A stretch of 64,000 nucleotides of DNA, from contig SVDZ01000002.1 in the NCBI GenBank assembly GCA_015057625.1, forward strand, positions 323,802-387,801. Direction: 5' to 3'. Within the stretch, counting starts at the first letter, position 1; each line of letters starts with the position of its first letter. A program made the position numbers and the translations under genes. The notes beneath the pieces are model-generated. The model ran no database searches. It saw nothing but the letters and a program-made list of their open reading frames with translations, and was not told where the DNA came from. Shown here piece after piece: positions 43,912 to 53,967 of the stretch. The stretch is from Lachnospiraceae bacterium (GTDB lineage Bacteria > Bacillota > Clostridia > Lachnospirales > Lachnospiraceae).

Positions 43912-46326
43912 TTATTTTGCAACAATGTTAACGATTCGACCAGGAACATAAATCTCTTTAATAATGTTTCCTGAAAGCTTATCTCCAAGAGCTTCTTTAG
44001 CAGTTGCGATTGCATCTTCTTTAGAAGCTGACTTGTCGATTGAGATAGTTGTCTTTGTCTTTCCGTTAATCTGAACAGCGATTTCGATTACTGATTCTAC
44101 TGTCTTTGCTTCATCGTATGTTGGCCATGGCTCAAATGCGATTGTGTCGTTGTGGCCCATCTTCTCCCAAATTTCTTCACCTACGTGTGGGCAGATACAT
44201 GAGAACATCTTGATTAATCCTTCAGCATATTCTCTTGGGCATTTGCCTTCTTTGTATACTTCGTTTACAAAGATCATCATCTGGCTGATAGCTGTGTTGT
44301 AGCCTAATGTCTCAAAGTCATTAGTTACTTTTTTAACTGTCTGATGATATACCTTTGTGAGGTTGTCGTTATTGTCATCAGTGATGTTTTCAGCATCTGT
44401 GAAGAAAGTCCAAACTCTGTTAATGAATCTCTTTGCTCCATGTACATTGTTTGAGTTCCATGGTTTAGAAACTTCAAGAGGTCCCATAAACATCTCGTAA
44501 AGTCTTAATGTGTCAGCACCGAAATCTCTGACAATATCACTAGGATCTACTACAAATTCAGGGAAACGTTTACCCATTTTGATTCCGTTTTCACCTAAAA
44601 TCATTCCCTGGTGAACAAGTTTTTTGAATGGCTCTTTTACCGGAGAAAGTCCTTCGTCGTAAAGGAATCTGTTCCAGATTCTTGAGTAGATAAGGTGACC
44701 AACTGCATGCTCAGGACCACCTACATATAAATCTACAGGGAGCCAATGTTTAAGCAATTCCTGATTTGCAAATTCTTTGTCGTTATCAGGATCAATATAT
44801 CTCATGTAGTACCATGACGATCCGGCAGAACCAGGCATTGTAGATGTTTCTCTAGTACCCTTTACACCGTTTGCATCATACTGTTTCCAGTCGGTAGCAT
44901 TTTCAAGAGGAGCTTTACCGTTCTTGCCCTTGTAATCATCAAGTTCAGGAAGGATAAGTGGTAATTCCTCATCGGGAAGTACAAAAATCTCTCCATCTTC
45001 TTTGTATACACAAGGAACCGGTTCACCCCAGTATCTCTGACGTGCGAAAATCCATTCACGGAATTTGTAGTTTACTTTTTCTCTTGCTACGCCCATCTTA
45101 ACGAGCTTATCTGTGATTGCAACTTTTGCTTCTTCAACAGTAAGTCCGGTGAATTCTTCAGAATTAACTAACTTACAGCCTTTTCCAAGATAATCCTGCT
45201 TCTCAAATGCACACTCAGATACGTCTCTTCCATCGATAACCTGAATCATATCAATGTTATGAACCTGTGCATATTCAAAGTCTCTCTGATCATGACTTGG
45301 AACAGCCATAACTGCACCGGTACCGTAGCTTGCAAGTACGAAGTCACCAATAAATAATGGAACTTCTTTTCCATTAACAGGGTTGATGGCATAAAGTCCT
45401 TCCAACTTGCAACCTGACTTTGTCTTGTTAAGATCAGTACGGTCAAGGTCACTCTTTTTCATTGTCTCATCAATATATGCCTGAACTTCTTCTTTGTTTT
45501 CGATTCTGTCCATAAGGCCTTTAACGATATCTCCATCCGGAGCAAGTACCATAAATGTGATACCGTAAATTGTCTCGATACATGTAGTAAAGATTGAGAA
45601 TTTTCCTCCACCTACAATGTCAAAATCCACTTCAACACCTGTTGATTTACCAATCCAGTTTCTCTGGATTTCTTTTGTAGACTCAGGCCAGTCAATCTCA
45701 TCGAGTCCTTCTAATAATTTTTCAGCAAAAGCAGCCTGATCGATAACCCACTGTTTCATGTTCTTTCTTACAACAGGGAATCCGCCACGCTCAGACTTTC
45801 CGTCAATAACTTCATCGTTTGAGAGAACTGTTCCCAATTCCTCACACCAGTTAACAGGCATGTCGATGTATTTAGCATATCCTTTGTTATATAACTGTTT
45901 GAAAATCCACTGTGTCCATTTATAGAACTTAGGATCAGATGTAGCTACTACTTTTGACCAGTCATAATCAAAACCTAATTCTTTTAATTGTTTTGAGAAT
46001 GTCTTAATATTCTCCTGGGTAAATCCGTTTGGATGATTACCTGTATTTACAGCATACTGCTCTGCAGGAAGACCGAATGAGTCATATCCCATTGGGTGTA
46101 ATACATTGTAACCCTGCATTCTCTTCATTCTTGACATAATATCTGTCGCTGTGTATCCTTCAGGATGTCCTGCATGAAGACCAACACCTGATGGATATGG
46201 GAACATATCAAGCGCGTAATATTTTGGCTTTGAAAAATCCCAAACATCTGTCTTAAATGTTTCATGTTCTTCCCAATATTTCTGCCATTTCTTTTCCACA
46301 ACTTTGTGGTTGTATGCTTCTGCCAT
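43912..46326 (-). CDS. leuS: Leucyl-tRNA synthetase
   Basis: 804 residues. HIGH-type motif HAGHPEGYTATD near residue 50; editing domain in the middle (about 220-400, including GTGAVMAVPSHDQRDFEYA); the KMSKS loop reads KMGKRFPEF. The Lys residues needed for catalysis remain, and I recall this variant in other Clostridia. Strong AAGGAGGAG site. No T-box leader is visible upstream; instead the promoter contains an inverted repeat (46408-46442). Confidence 0.97.
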   Translation of the reverse strand: MAEAYNHKVVEKKWQKYWEEHETFKTDVWDFSKPKYYALDMFPYPSGVGLHAGHPEGYTATDIMSRMKRMQGYNVLHPMGYDSFGLPAEQYAVNTGNHPNGFTQENIKTFSKQLKELGFDYDWSKVVATSDPKFYKWTQWIFKQLYNKGYAKYIDMPVNWCEELGTVLSNDEVIDGKSERGGFPVVRKNMKQWVIDQAAFAEKLLEGLDEIDWPESTKEIQRNWIGKSTGVEVDFDIVGGGKFSIFTTCIETIYGITFMVLAPDGDIVKGLMDRIENKEEVQAYIDETMKKSDLDRTDLNKTKSGCKLEGLYAINPVNGKEVPLFIGDFVLASYGTGAVMAVPSHDQRDFEYAQVHNIDMIQVIDGRDVSECAFEKQDYLGKGCKLVNSEEFTGLTVEEAKVAITDKLVKMGVAREKVNYKFREWIFARQRYWGEPVPCVYKEDGEIFVLPDEELPLILPELDDYKGKNGKAPLENATDWKQYDANGVKGTRETSTMPGSAGSSWYYMRYIDPDNDKEFANQELLKHWLPVDLYVGGPEHAVGHLIYSRIWNRFLYDEGLSPVKEPFKKLVHQGMILGENGIKMGKRFPEFVVDPSDIVRDFGADTLRLYEMFMGPLEVSKPWNSNNVHGAKRFINRVWTFFTDAENITDDNNDNLTKVYHQTVKKVTNDFETLGYNTAISQMMIFVNEVYKEGKCPREYAEGLIKMFSCICPHVGEEIWEKMGHNDTIAFEPWPTYDEAKTVESVIEIAVQINGKTKTTISIDKSASKEDAIATAKEALGDKLSGNIIKEIYVPGRIVNIVAK

Positions 46327-46407
46327 TTCTCCTCCTTGTATCTGCTGAAAACGCAGATTCTGTTAAATATATATTTACTGCATAAAAATAAAAATTGCAG
46401 TATAATG

Positions 46408-46450
46408 CACCATCCTTTCTATAATAAGAGAAAAGGATGGTGTTTGTCAA
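46408..46450 (-). promoter_or_regulatory. leuS promoter straddled by an inverted repeat
   Basis: Minus-strand TTGACA (46445-46450), 18-base spacer, TATTAT (46421-46426). A perfect 11-bp inverted repeat (caccatccttt 46408-46418, aaaggatggtg 46432-46442) places one arm in the spacer and the other at the expected transcription start. It could be an operator, or a terminator hairpin of the upstream SanA-like gene, though no U-run follows it. Confidence 0.5.
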
Positions 46451-46490
46451 TCAACTTTAGTATGTGAATTATACTCTAAAAAGTGTTATA

Positions 46491-47192
46491 TTAGTCATTT
46501 GTCACATCGCCGCTTCCGTCTAAACTGATAGTTTCTCCAAGATAAGTCGGCTCAGGTTTAAATAGAAGCTTTATTACTTCTTTTCCTCTGGCGATAGATT
46601 CTCTGAATTTATAGTATGGCATTTTGTGATAGTTCCTCAAGTCTGCAGAAACTCCGTAAGCTTCCATTCCAAGCTCTCTTGCGGCATAAATTGCACGGTA
46701 TAAATGATATTTTTGAGAAATGATTATTACTTTTTTTGCACCAAATATATGCTTCGCTCTGTACATAGAATCATATGTAGAAAAACCGGCATGATCCATA
46801 AATATATCCTCAGAAGGAATGTTGGCATTTTCGATTGCATAATCCTTCATTATACCTACTTCGTTGTAATCTGTTTTGCTGTGATCTCCTGACATAAGAA
46901 GCTTCGCACCCGTTTTGTTATAAGTTTCTATCCCGGTAAGAATTCTGTCCTCAAGCATCCATGAAGGTTTACCGTTTTTTACACCGGCGCCAAGAACGAT
47001 TATACAATCATAATCATTGTCTTTTAATTCATCCACAGTAACGATGCTGCTTGAGGTTGATACTACTACTAATTGATTGCAACATAATATAAATGCCAAA
47101 ATACCAATTGATAATGCAAATAATGCAAAAAATAATTTTAATCCTATCGCTATCACAATTTTTATTATTTCTCTTTTTCCTATGTTACTCAA
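46491..47192 (-). CDS. SanA/YdcF-family (DUF218) envelope protein
   Basis: 233 residues from a TTG start at 47192 with GGAGG 8 bases upstream. One membrane helix (about 10-38, IAIGLKLFFALFALSIGILAFIL). Then a DUF218 domain: CIIVLGAGVKNGKPSWML, LLMSGDHSKTDYNE, STYDSMYRAKHIFGAKKVIIISQKYHLYRA. SanA-type proteins affect cell-envelope barrier function and vancomycin entry in other bacteria. Single gene. Confidence 0.85.
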   Translation of the reverse strand: MSNIGKREIIKIVIAIGLKLFFALFALSIGILAFILCCNQLVVVSTSSSIVTVDELKDNDYDCIIVLGAGVKNGKPSWMLEDRILTGIETYNKTGAKLLMSGDHSKTDYNEVGIMKDYAIENANIPSEDIFMDHAGFSTYDSMYRAKHIFGAKKVIIISQKYHLYRAIYAARELGMEAYGVSADLRNYHKMPYYKFRESIARGKEVIKLLFKPEPTYLGETISLDGSGDVTND

Positions 47193-47285
47193 AGATTAAT
47201 CCTCCAATGTATATTTACTTTTTTATTTAATAATAAATCAGTAAAAGAACAATACTTTTTAATTAATCTTAGTATTTTATTAAGA

Positions 47286-48728
47286 TTATAGAAGACTGTT
47301 TCTATATTGAGACGGTGTGAGACCTGTAATTGTTTTGAAGGTTCTCGTAAAATGCTTCTCGTGTTCGTAACCTACTTTTGACGAAATTTCTACAATCTTC
47401 ATATCAGTTTCCTGAAGAAGCTTCTTTGCCTCACCGATTCTGATTTCTTTTAAGTAGTTAACAAAGTTTGTTCCTGTATATTTCTTAAAAGTAAACGAGA
47501 AAAGTGAGTAATTCATTGAAACATAGTTTGATACAACCGCCATATTTAAGTCACTGGCAAAATTATCTTTGATGTATTCAATGGCGTTTTGGATCTTAAT
47601 GTAGTTTCTGCTATCGTCATCTTCCTCCTCAATCAGTTCGTCGAATCTTGAAATCCAGTTCTTTATAACTTCAAGATACTCTTCTATGGTCTGATATCTG
47701 TACATGGTAAGAAGATCCATAATATCTTCTTCATTTGTTTTGAGAGAAGATTTGTACATATTAATTGTTGTTGTAAGAATTATCTTTATCTGCTCTTCAA
47801 ATTCTTCAACAGAATATTTTCTGGCTGTGACATTGTCAACGAATCTCTGAAGAAGTTCAATAGATTCTTCGATTTTGCCGGAACAAATCAGGTTTGCGGT
47901 CTGCATCATCTGTTTCACACTGTATTTGCCACTTGGATTAGTTCTGTAAAATTCATTGTCAATAATATGAATTCCTGTACCGAAAGCAATTTTTCTCATG
48001 GCGCCTGCTTCATAGTAAGCCTGACGTAAGTCTCTTAAATTATTGTAAATGTGACTTACACCGATACAGTAATTTTTGAGCTTGTCTATAAGATCAAATT
48101 TATGTTTGAAGTCAACAATAAAGAAGTTCATATAGTCAATACCGTTGAAGAAAAGATAATCATCACTCTCTTCTATTTCATTTCCTTCATAATTACATAC
48201 GATTACAACATATTCTTCAAAAGGTATGATATCTTTAAGGGTATCTGAAATTTCTTCAATTTCTTCTGACTTAATATTGTTGTATAAAATCATATATAGT
48301 AATTTTTGATATATAGTTTGTTTTTTCCTCTGACGTTCTTCGTCTCTCTCAAAGATTTCTTTTTCGAATTTTTTTAGAACCTCTGATATTTTGTTTCTGT
48401 CTACAGGTTTTAAGAGATACTCTCTAACACCGTTCCTCATCATTTCAACAGCGTATTCAAAGTCGTCATATCCGCTTATTGTGGCAATGAGTGGAGGGTA
48501 CTCGAGATTGAGAGCATTTATTTTAGAAACAAGTTCTGTTCCTTCCATCTTAGGCATCTTTATATCAGTAAAAACTACATCAATCTGTGTATCCGCAATT
48601 ATTTCAAGCGCAGTTTGTCCGTTATTGCATTCTATTACCTCGTTGATAGGAACTCCGGAACGCAATACCATTGTCTTTATTCCCTGTCTTATTAATTTCT
48701 CATCTTCACAAATTAAAACTCTATTCAT
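47286..48728 (-). CDS. YesN-type response regulator (REC + AraC HTH)
   Basis: 480 residues from ATG 48728 (GAGGGAG upstream), overlapping the kinase stop by 8 bases. REC domain about 1-120 with the Asp in VVFTDIKMPKMEG; a middle helical region; AraC-type double HTH at the C-terminus (INFASDLNMAVVSNYVSMNYSLFSFTFKKYTG, then VGYEHEKHFTRTFKTITGLTPSQYR). Output of the neighbouring YesM-type kinase; such pairs usually switch on carbohydrate uptake genes, none of which are adjacent here. Confidence 0.92.
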   Translation of the reverse strand: MNRVLICEDEKLIRQGIKTMVLRSGVPINEVIECNNGQTALEIIADTQIDVVFTDIKMPKMEGTELVSKINALNLEYPPLIATISGYDDFEYAVEMMRNGVREYLLKPVDRNKISEVLKKFEKEIFERDEERQRKKQTIYQKLLYMILYNNIKSEEIEEISDTLKDIIPFEEYVVIVCNYEGNEIEESDDYLFFNGIDYMNFFIVDFKHKFDLIDKLKNYCIGVSHIYNNLRDLRQAYYEAGAMRKIAFGTGIHIIDNEFYRTNPSGKYSVKQMMQTANLICSGKIEESIELLQRFVDNVTARKYSVEEFEEQIKIILTTTINMYKSSLKTNEEDIMDLLTMYRYQTIEEYLEVIKNWISRFDELIEEEDDDSRNYIKIQNAIEYIKDNFASDLNMAVVSNYVSMNYSLFSFTFKKYTGTNFVNYLKEIRIGEAKKLLQETDMKIVEISSKVGYEHEKHFTRTFKTITGLTPSQYRNSLL

Positions 48729-50511
48729 TGTTGTCTCCCTCATTTTCAATGTATGGCAATATAATTACCACCTTAGTGTAAAGTCCTTTTCTGGAATATA
48801 TTTCAAGTCCGTAATTTTCTCCGTAGAACAGTTTGATTCTGTTTTGAACATTTTTTAGAGCTAAACCGTGAACTTTTGCTTCGTCAACATCGATTTTGTC
48901 TTTGAGTTTTTCTTTAATCGTCAAAAGCTCTTTTTCATCCATACCATTTCCGTTGTCGGAAATTTCGATTTGAAGATTGTTATCTTCAACAAATACTTTC
49001 AGATAAATTGATGCGTCCATTTCTGAATTTTCAATACCGTGATGCACTGAATTTTCAACTATAGGCTGTAGAGACATCTTTGGTATCCTGTAGTTTAAAA
49101 GATCTTTTGGTACATTAAGAGATAACACAATTTCATGATCACTTCTAAGATTCATAAGAGAAAGATAGTTTTTGATATACTTTATTTCCTCTCCGAGAGT
49201 TGCCTTACCTGAAGTCCATTTTACACTGTATCTAAACATCTCTCCCAATGAAGTGACTGCGTCTGAAATATCGTACTCTCCTTTTATTTCGGCCATCATC
49301 TTAATACTTTCCAATACGTTGTACATAAAATGAGCATTAATTTGATTTTGCATTGATTTAATTTCAGTATTTTTCGCTATAAGCTGTCTGTTAGTATTTT
49401 CTTTGTTTAATAACTCAAGATTATCTAACATCTGGTTAAAGTGTGTAGCCATATCTGATATCTCATCATTGCCTTTAACTGATATTCGTAAATCAGTCTG
49501 ACCGTGAGTGATGTTCTGTATTGATTCCGTAATGTAATTAAATCGCTTAAACATATGTGTAGTAACTAGAGTCATTACTATGACTGAAAGAATAACGGAA
49601 CAAATAATAATCAAAATATAGTTCTGCTGACTTTGAAAATATGAGTTAACAAAGGAAGTGATTTTAGATATGTGAATGTATGATCCGTTAAAGGAATCAA
49701 TATAAGTACTTGATATTACATACTCTTCTTCATCTAAAATAATTGTGTCAACCCAGTCTCCTTTAGTTTTCGAATTTACAATTTTAACCAGTTTTTCTTT
49801 TTGGTTAGGAACGTATCTGCTTTTTTTGTCATAATGAATTTTTCCTGTGTTTTCAATAAAACATGCCCAAGAGTTTTTTTGACTGCTGAACATATCAGGA
49901 AATAAAGATTCTATTTCCGCTGCAACTTCGATAATTGCTATAGTATTATTATTATGGTCAGTTATTGAATCAGTAATACCAAACAATCTTTTTTTATTGT
50001 TTTCATCAAAAACTGTGTCGTTGTAATCAAAAATCCAAGTCCCATCTACCCTTGATTTGGCCCATGAAAAATTGTACATTCTGTCAATATTGTAGAGGGT
50101 TGGTGCATTTTCACTGATATTGTCAGAGGTTGCATAAATTCTTATCTGGTAGAGATATGGGTTAAGATTAGTAATGTTTGATATAGATAATATATTGTTG
50201 TTATAAAATTCTATTTTCTCTTTTGGAGATAAGTCTTTGCCGGATTTCACTAAATTAAGATAATTGTTAAGTGAATCCAGTGAAGAAACCACTCTCAGAG
50301 CAAGATTACAGACTTCTTTTACATTTTTTGTATTATTTTTTGTGTTACTGATGAATGCTTCCTCTTCGCTTATGATATTATTAATGGCTGCGGTACGCAT
50401 ATTGCTTACAATAGCTATAGACCATACAGCTGAAAAGACAATCATAATAATACACATAAGAAGCGTAACTCTTGCACTAAATGAGGTGTATATCTTTTTA
50501 ATTCTGTTCAT
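48721..50511 (-). CDS. YesM/LytS-type sensor histidine kinase
   Basis: 596 residues. Membrane helices at about 13-34 and 295-320 enclose an extracellular dCache-like sensor. HAMP follows (about 320-370), then His_kinase with INAHFMYNVLESIKMM (H in NAHFMYN) and HATPase with ENSVHHGIENSE and ISDNGNGMDEKEL. Its start overlaps the solute-binding protein stop by 14 bases, so the three genes are translationally coupled. Only a weak AGG precedes the ATG. Confidence 0.92.
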   Translation of the reverse strand: MNRIKKIYTSFSARVTLLMCIIMIVFSAVWSIAIVSNMRTAAINNIISEEEAFISNTKNNTKNVKEVCNLALRVVSSLDSLNNYLNLVKSGKDLSPKEKIEFYNNNILSISNITNLNPYLYQIRIYATSDNISENAPTLYNIDRMYNFSWAKSRVDGTWIFDYNDTVFDENNKKRLFGITDSITDHNNNTIAIIEVAAEIESLFPDMFSSQKNSWACFIENTGKIHYDKKSRYVPNQKEKLVKIVNSKTKGDWVDTIILDEEEYVISSTYIDSFNGSYIHISKITSFVNSYFQSQQNYILIIICSVILSVIVMTLVTTHMFKRFNYITESIQNITHGQTDLRISVKGNDEISDMATHFNQMLDNLELLNKENTNRQLIAKNTEIKSMQNQINAHFMYNVLESIKMMAEIKGEYDISDAVTSLGEMFRYSVKWTSGKATLGEEIKYIKNYLSLMNLRSDHEIVLSLNVPKDLLNYRIPKMSLQPIVENSVHHGIENSEMDASIYLKVFVEDNNLQIEISDNGNGMDEKELLTIKEKLKDKIDVDEAKVHGLALKNVQNRIKLFYGENYGLEIYSRKGLYTKVVIILPYIENEGDNNE

Positions 50512-52102
50512 TTTTTAAACCTAATTTTTCGATGTTTTCGTTCATTTTTTCTGTTAACGCATCAAGGACTTGATCATAGCCGTATACTTCGTATCTATCC
50601 TTGATAAATTGGTTGTATATTCTGTCAAATTCACTGTCAGAAGAAGCTAATAAAAGTTTAGGTAGTGTATTACCCCACTGCTTATCGGCATTCTTTTTTA
50701 TTTCATAAATATCTTCTTTGGAATCAAAGGTAATTGTATATTGACCAACATAAGTGGTATATGGATAAGTCCATTCCTTTAACTGGGTCAGAGGACTGTT
50801 TTCGTCGTCAACCAACCATTTTGTAGCCATAGCATCATTTTGGAACATCCAGTAACAGGAATCGGCTCCAAATTTTTCTTTGAATTCAGTAGGATTATTA
50901 TTAAACATATCCCGGTATTCTTCCTTAATACGAGGAATACCATCTTCGTCGTAATCCCAGGTCTCCCCTTCAACACCAAGCCAGGTCATAATTTGTCCTT
51001 TTTCGCTTATGAGATAGGTGATAAGTTCAATAGCTTTTTCTGGATTTGAACAGTTTTTGGAAACCAAAGTAACTGTCCATCCGTTGATGCTGGTTCCCGG
51101 AAGTTTATAATCATCTCCAGCCATATTCTTTGGACCGTCCACAGCAATATATATGCTGTCAGGATTGTCTCTGTACAGACTCATCTCAGCATCAACTAAA
51201 TCTGTTCTTTGATAAATCATACAGAAGTATTGACCTTTTGCTATTTTTTCTTCCATTTGTTTTCTGGTGTCAATGAAAATATCATCTTTTAAAAGACCTT
51301 CGCTTCCAAGTTTTCTGAAAGCTTTAAGCCATCTTACATAATCAGGATTTCTGAGTCGGTCAATGGCTCTTCCGTCTTCCATATACGGAACTGCGAGAAA
51401 ATCAAATAAGAAACCGTCAAAGGAATCACATCCCGTATCAGAAAATTCATGACATCCAACAGGAATCAAAGAATCTTTACCGTCGTTTACAGTAGGAAAC
51501 ATCTTGGCTGCTTTTTCTACTGCGCTCGTAAATCCCTCAGGAGTGGTCATATCAGGACTGCCAATAGCTTCATAAATATCTTTTCTCACGAGAAATGTTT
51601 CGTTTGATGCAAGACGATTATAAGTATTGTAGTCATCCGGCGAGAAGGAAGAATTTGGATACTGATAAATATGACCGTCATCAGAGGTGTACCACTGTAC
51701 AGACTGGTCATTAGTAACTTTCCAAAAATATGTATTGTACTGATCCGCTAACTCGTCAAGTGCAAAAACTTTTCCCTCGTCAATCATTGTACTTATTTGA
51801 CCTTCCCACCATCCTAAAGTAATTAAATCAGGAAGCGAATCGGAATCCATCATTGAATTTAATTTATCTTGAGGATCACCTGTAGGAACAACAAAGTTAA
51901 TATTAACCCCAAGATCTTTAGTGATTGCTTTTGATACGGAATCATTTCCCCATTCCGTATTAAACCATGAAAAATTAATATACCATGATAAATCAATTAC
52001 GTCAGAATGCGCTTTTTTTGTTTCTGTTTCTGTTTCAACTCTATGGCAACTGTTAAAAATTAATGTTGTTGCCAATAAAATAATTATTATTGATTTTTTC
52101 AA
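50498..52102 (-). CDS. Extracellular solute-binding lipoprotein (ABC family 1)
   Basis: 534 residues from a TTG start at 52102 with GGAGGGG upstream. Lipobox FNSC at residues 16-19. The body is a large sugar-type binding protein (NSMMDSDSLPDLITLGWW, PEKAIELITYLISEKGQ). No ABC permease or ATPase lies next to it. Its coupling to the kinase gene suggests it presents ligand to the kinase sensor rather than, or as well as, feeding a transporter. Confidence 0.88.
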   Translation of the reverse strand: MKKSIIIILLATTLIFNSCHRVETETETKKAHSDVIDLSWYINFSWFNTEWGNDSVSKAITKDLGVNINFVVPTGDPQDKLNSMMDSDSLPDLITLGWWEGQISTMIDEGKVFALDELADQYNTYFWKVTNDQSVQWYTSDDGHIYQYPNSSFSPDDYNTYNRLASNETFLVRKDIYEAIGSPDMTTPEGFTSAVEKAAKMFPTVNDGKDSLIPVGCHEFSDTGCDSFDGFLFDFLAVPYMEDGRAIDRLRNPDYVRWLKAFRKLGSEGLLKDDIFIDTRKQMEEKIAKGQYFCMIYQRTDLVDAEMSLYRDNPDSIYIAVDGPKNMAGDDYKLPGTSINGWTVTLVSKNCSNPEKAIELITYLISEKGQIMTWLGVEGETWDYDEDGIPRIKEEYRDMFNNNPTEFKEKFGADSCYWMFQNDAMATKWLVDDENSPLTQLKEWTYPYTTYVGQYTITFDSKEDIYEIKKNADKQWGNTLPKLLLASSDSEFDRIYNQFIKDRYEVYGYDQVLDALTEKMNENIEKLGLKNEQN

Positions 52103-52118
52103 TTTACCCCTCCGATAA

Positions 52119-53282
52119 CTAAGAATTTAGAACTTCGAATAAAGGTTTGTTGACCCTCTTTCTTGTAACTTCCATAAGTCCTAAATTCGTAAACCCCACA
52201 ACTGTTGAACTTATTTCGTCATTATCCAGAAGTTTCTGCATTTTAACAGAAAGCTCAGTATAATGTTCTTTATTTTTCATATTAATAAAATCTATTATAA
52301 TAATTCCTGATAGATTTCTTTTCCTTATCTCATTGCATATTTTTGATGCTGCTTCCATATTGGTTTTAAAGAATATTTGTTCTTTGTCGCCTTTATGACT
52401 GATTTTACCTGTGTTGACATCAATGACATGCAAAGCTTCCGTGTGCTCGATAATAAGATAGGCCCCTGATTTCAACCACACTCTTTTGGACATTGTATCT
52501 TTTAATACTGTATCCAGCGAGTATAGTTTTTTTAGAGAGTAAGAAGCATCGCTGTACAATCTAACCTTTTCTGATTGTTTAATCTCTTCATCCTGCATTA
52601 ATTCTTCATAGATATCTTCATCATCAACAATTATTTCGTCAATTAATTTGTAGCAGGCGTCCTTTGCTCTCTTTAGCACACTGCTTTCACCGTAAATAAA
52701 GTTACATACTCTTGCGTGAAAGGCAGATTCAACAACCTTAGAAAATAATTCAATGAAATAATTCATTTCTTCTTTAATCGCATCAATAGAAGCATTAATA
52801 CAGCTAGTTCTTAAAATAAAGCCGTATTCATCATTATTATAATCTTCAAGTAAAGATTTTAACTCATTACGTTTTTGGTTGTCACTTATCTTTTTTGAAA
52901 TATTTATTCCGGGAATGTTGTGTGTGTATACAACATATTTACCTCTAAATGAGATATTAGAACTAAGGGTGTAATCCTTTGTTTTTATTTTATCGCTTGT
53001 AACCTGAACCAAAATTCTGTCTCCCTGACAAATTTTTTCATTGTTCTTTTTGTTGAGATAGATTGGTTTGTTGTCATTTAAAGGATAATATCCCTTGCAC
53101 CCGTTTTTGAATGTTATAAAAGCCGCGTTGATATTGTTAACTACATCTGATACTACACCTACGTATATATTTCCAATGAGACTCTCGTCGTTACAGGAAT
53201 AAATGTCTGTAGCGGTATTTTCATCAAATCTGAAAGCTAAAATATTCTCATTGTATTTTGTGATAATTAACTTTCTACTCAA
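52119..53282 (-). CDS. rng: Ribonuclease E/G family protein
   Basis: 387 residues. I use TTG at 53282, which follows AGGTGAT and overlaps the previous stop as TTGAGTAG; GTG 53291 is possible. S1-like part (NIYVGVVSDVVNNINAAFI), then the DNase-I-like catalytic part with HVIDVNTG and IIDFINMK, the two Mg-binding Asp. The protein stops just where E. coli RNase E/G carries the CPxCxG zinc link, which is absent. Usually next to rplU in Firmicutes; here it is 23 kb away. Confidence 0.9.
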   Translation of the reverse strand: MSRKLIITKYNENILAFRFDENTATDIYSCNDESLIGNIYVGVVSDVVNNINAAFITFKNGCKGYYPLNDNKPIYLNKKNNEKICQGDRILVQVTSDKIKTKDYTLSSNISFRGKYVVYTHNIPGINISKKISDNQKRNELKSLLEDYNNDEYGFILRTSCINASIDAIKEEMNYFIELFSKVVESAFHARVCNFIYGESSVLKRAKDACYKLIDEIIVDDEDIYEELMQDEEIKQSEKVRLYSDASYSLKKLYSLDTVLKDTMSKRVWLKSGAYLIIEHTEALHVIDVNTGKISHKGDKEQIFFKTNMEAASKICNEIRKRNLSGIIIIDFINMKNKEHYTELSVKMQKLLDNDEISSTVVGFTNLGLMEVTRKRVNKPLFEVLNS

Positions 53283-53967
53283 TGATATCACCTAAACTTT
53301 CTAAAGTTACTAACTTAGGATTTTCATCTGTACCAATATTTGCATACATTTCAGCTCTCTCATAAATTCCTCTTACTTCGGAAATGTGGTAGAGAGAACA
53401 TATTGCATCTATTACTACTTCGGGTTTAATGTTGTTTACACTCCCCGCAGCAACTTTCATTGAGATAATATTATCTTTGACAGATAGCTCATATATAAAA
53501 GGCTTAAGGTCAATTTCTTTTTCACTCTTTTTTGTCTTTTTTGTAATTAATATGTTTTCTTTTGATAGAAAGTCATCGATTATATCTTGAGTTATCGGAT
53601 TTTCTTCACTTGATACGTAAAGGTTGTAATCGCATGCTGCAATGCTTGCCATACAATTCTTGGCATCGTCAGGAAGTCTTCTAAAACCGGTTATTTCTAT
53701 TCCGTCTACAGAAACAGAATTAAGTAATCTTAAAGATTCTTCTGATGATTTTGCAGAATCTGCCTCAATATCAAAATATTCACCGGTACTTATTAAACCT
53801 ACTCCCAGTGGAGATGCAAAAGACATCTTCTGATGAGGTGAAAAGCCCTCAGAATAGTTAATGTCTATACCGGCACGTCGAATTGCTTTCTGAAAAAATC
53901 TCATTATATCTAAATGACCGATAAATCTCATCTGACCCTGTTTACTAAATTTAATTCTGATTTTCAA
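53275..53967 (-). CDS. TIGR03936-type radical-SAM-associated protein (DUF2344)
   Basis: 230 residues from TTG 53967 (AAGGAGG upstream), overlapping the radical SAM stop by 17 bases; the frame reaching 54051 has no start signal. RIKFSKQGQMRFIGHLDIMRFFQKAIRRAG and YSEGFSPHQKMSFASPLGVG are diagnostic for the family. Function unknown; always paired with the TIGR03960 radical SAM protein and RNase E/G, pointing to RNA or ribosome modification. Confidence 0.9.
   Translation of the reverse strand: MKIRIKFSKQGQMRFIGHLDIMRFFQKAIRRAGIDINYSEGFSPHQKMSFASPLGVGLISTGEYFDIEADSAKSSEESLRLLNSVSVDGIEITGFRRLPDDAKNCMASIAACDYNLYVSSEENPITQDIIDDFLSKENILITKKTKKSEKEIDLKPFIYELSVKDNIISMKVAAGSVNNIKPEVVIDAICSLYHISEVRGIYERAEMYANIGTDENPKLVTLESLGDIIE

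Noticed and set aside
44560..45000. leuS possibly inactive because KMSKS reads KMGKR
   Set aside because: I recall this variant from other clostridial leucyl-tRNA synthetases, and the rest of the protein is intact and full length.
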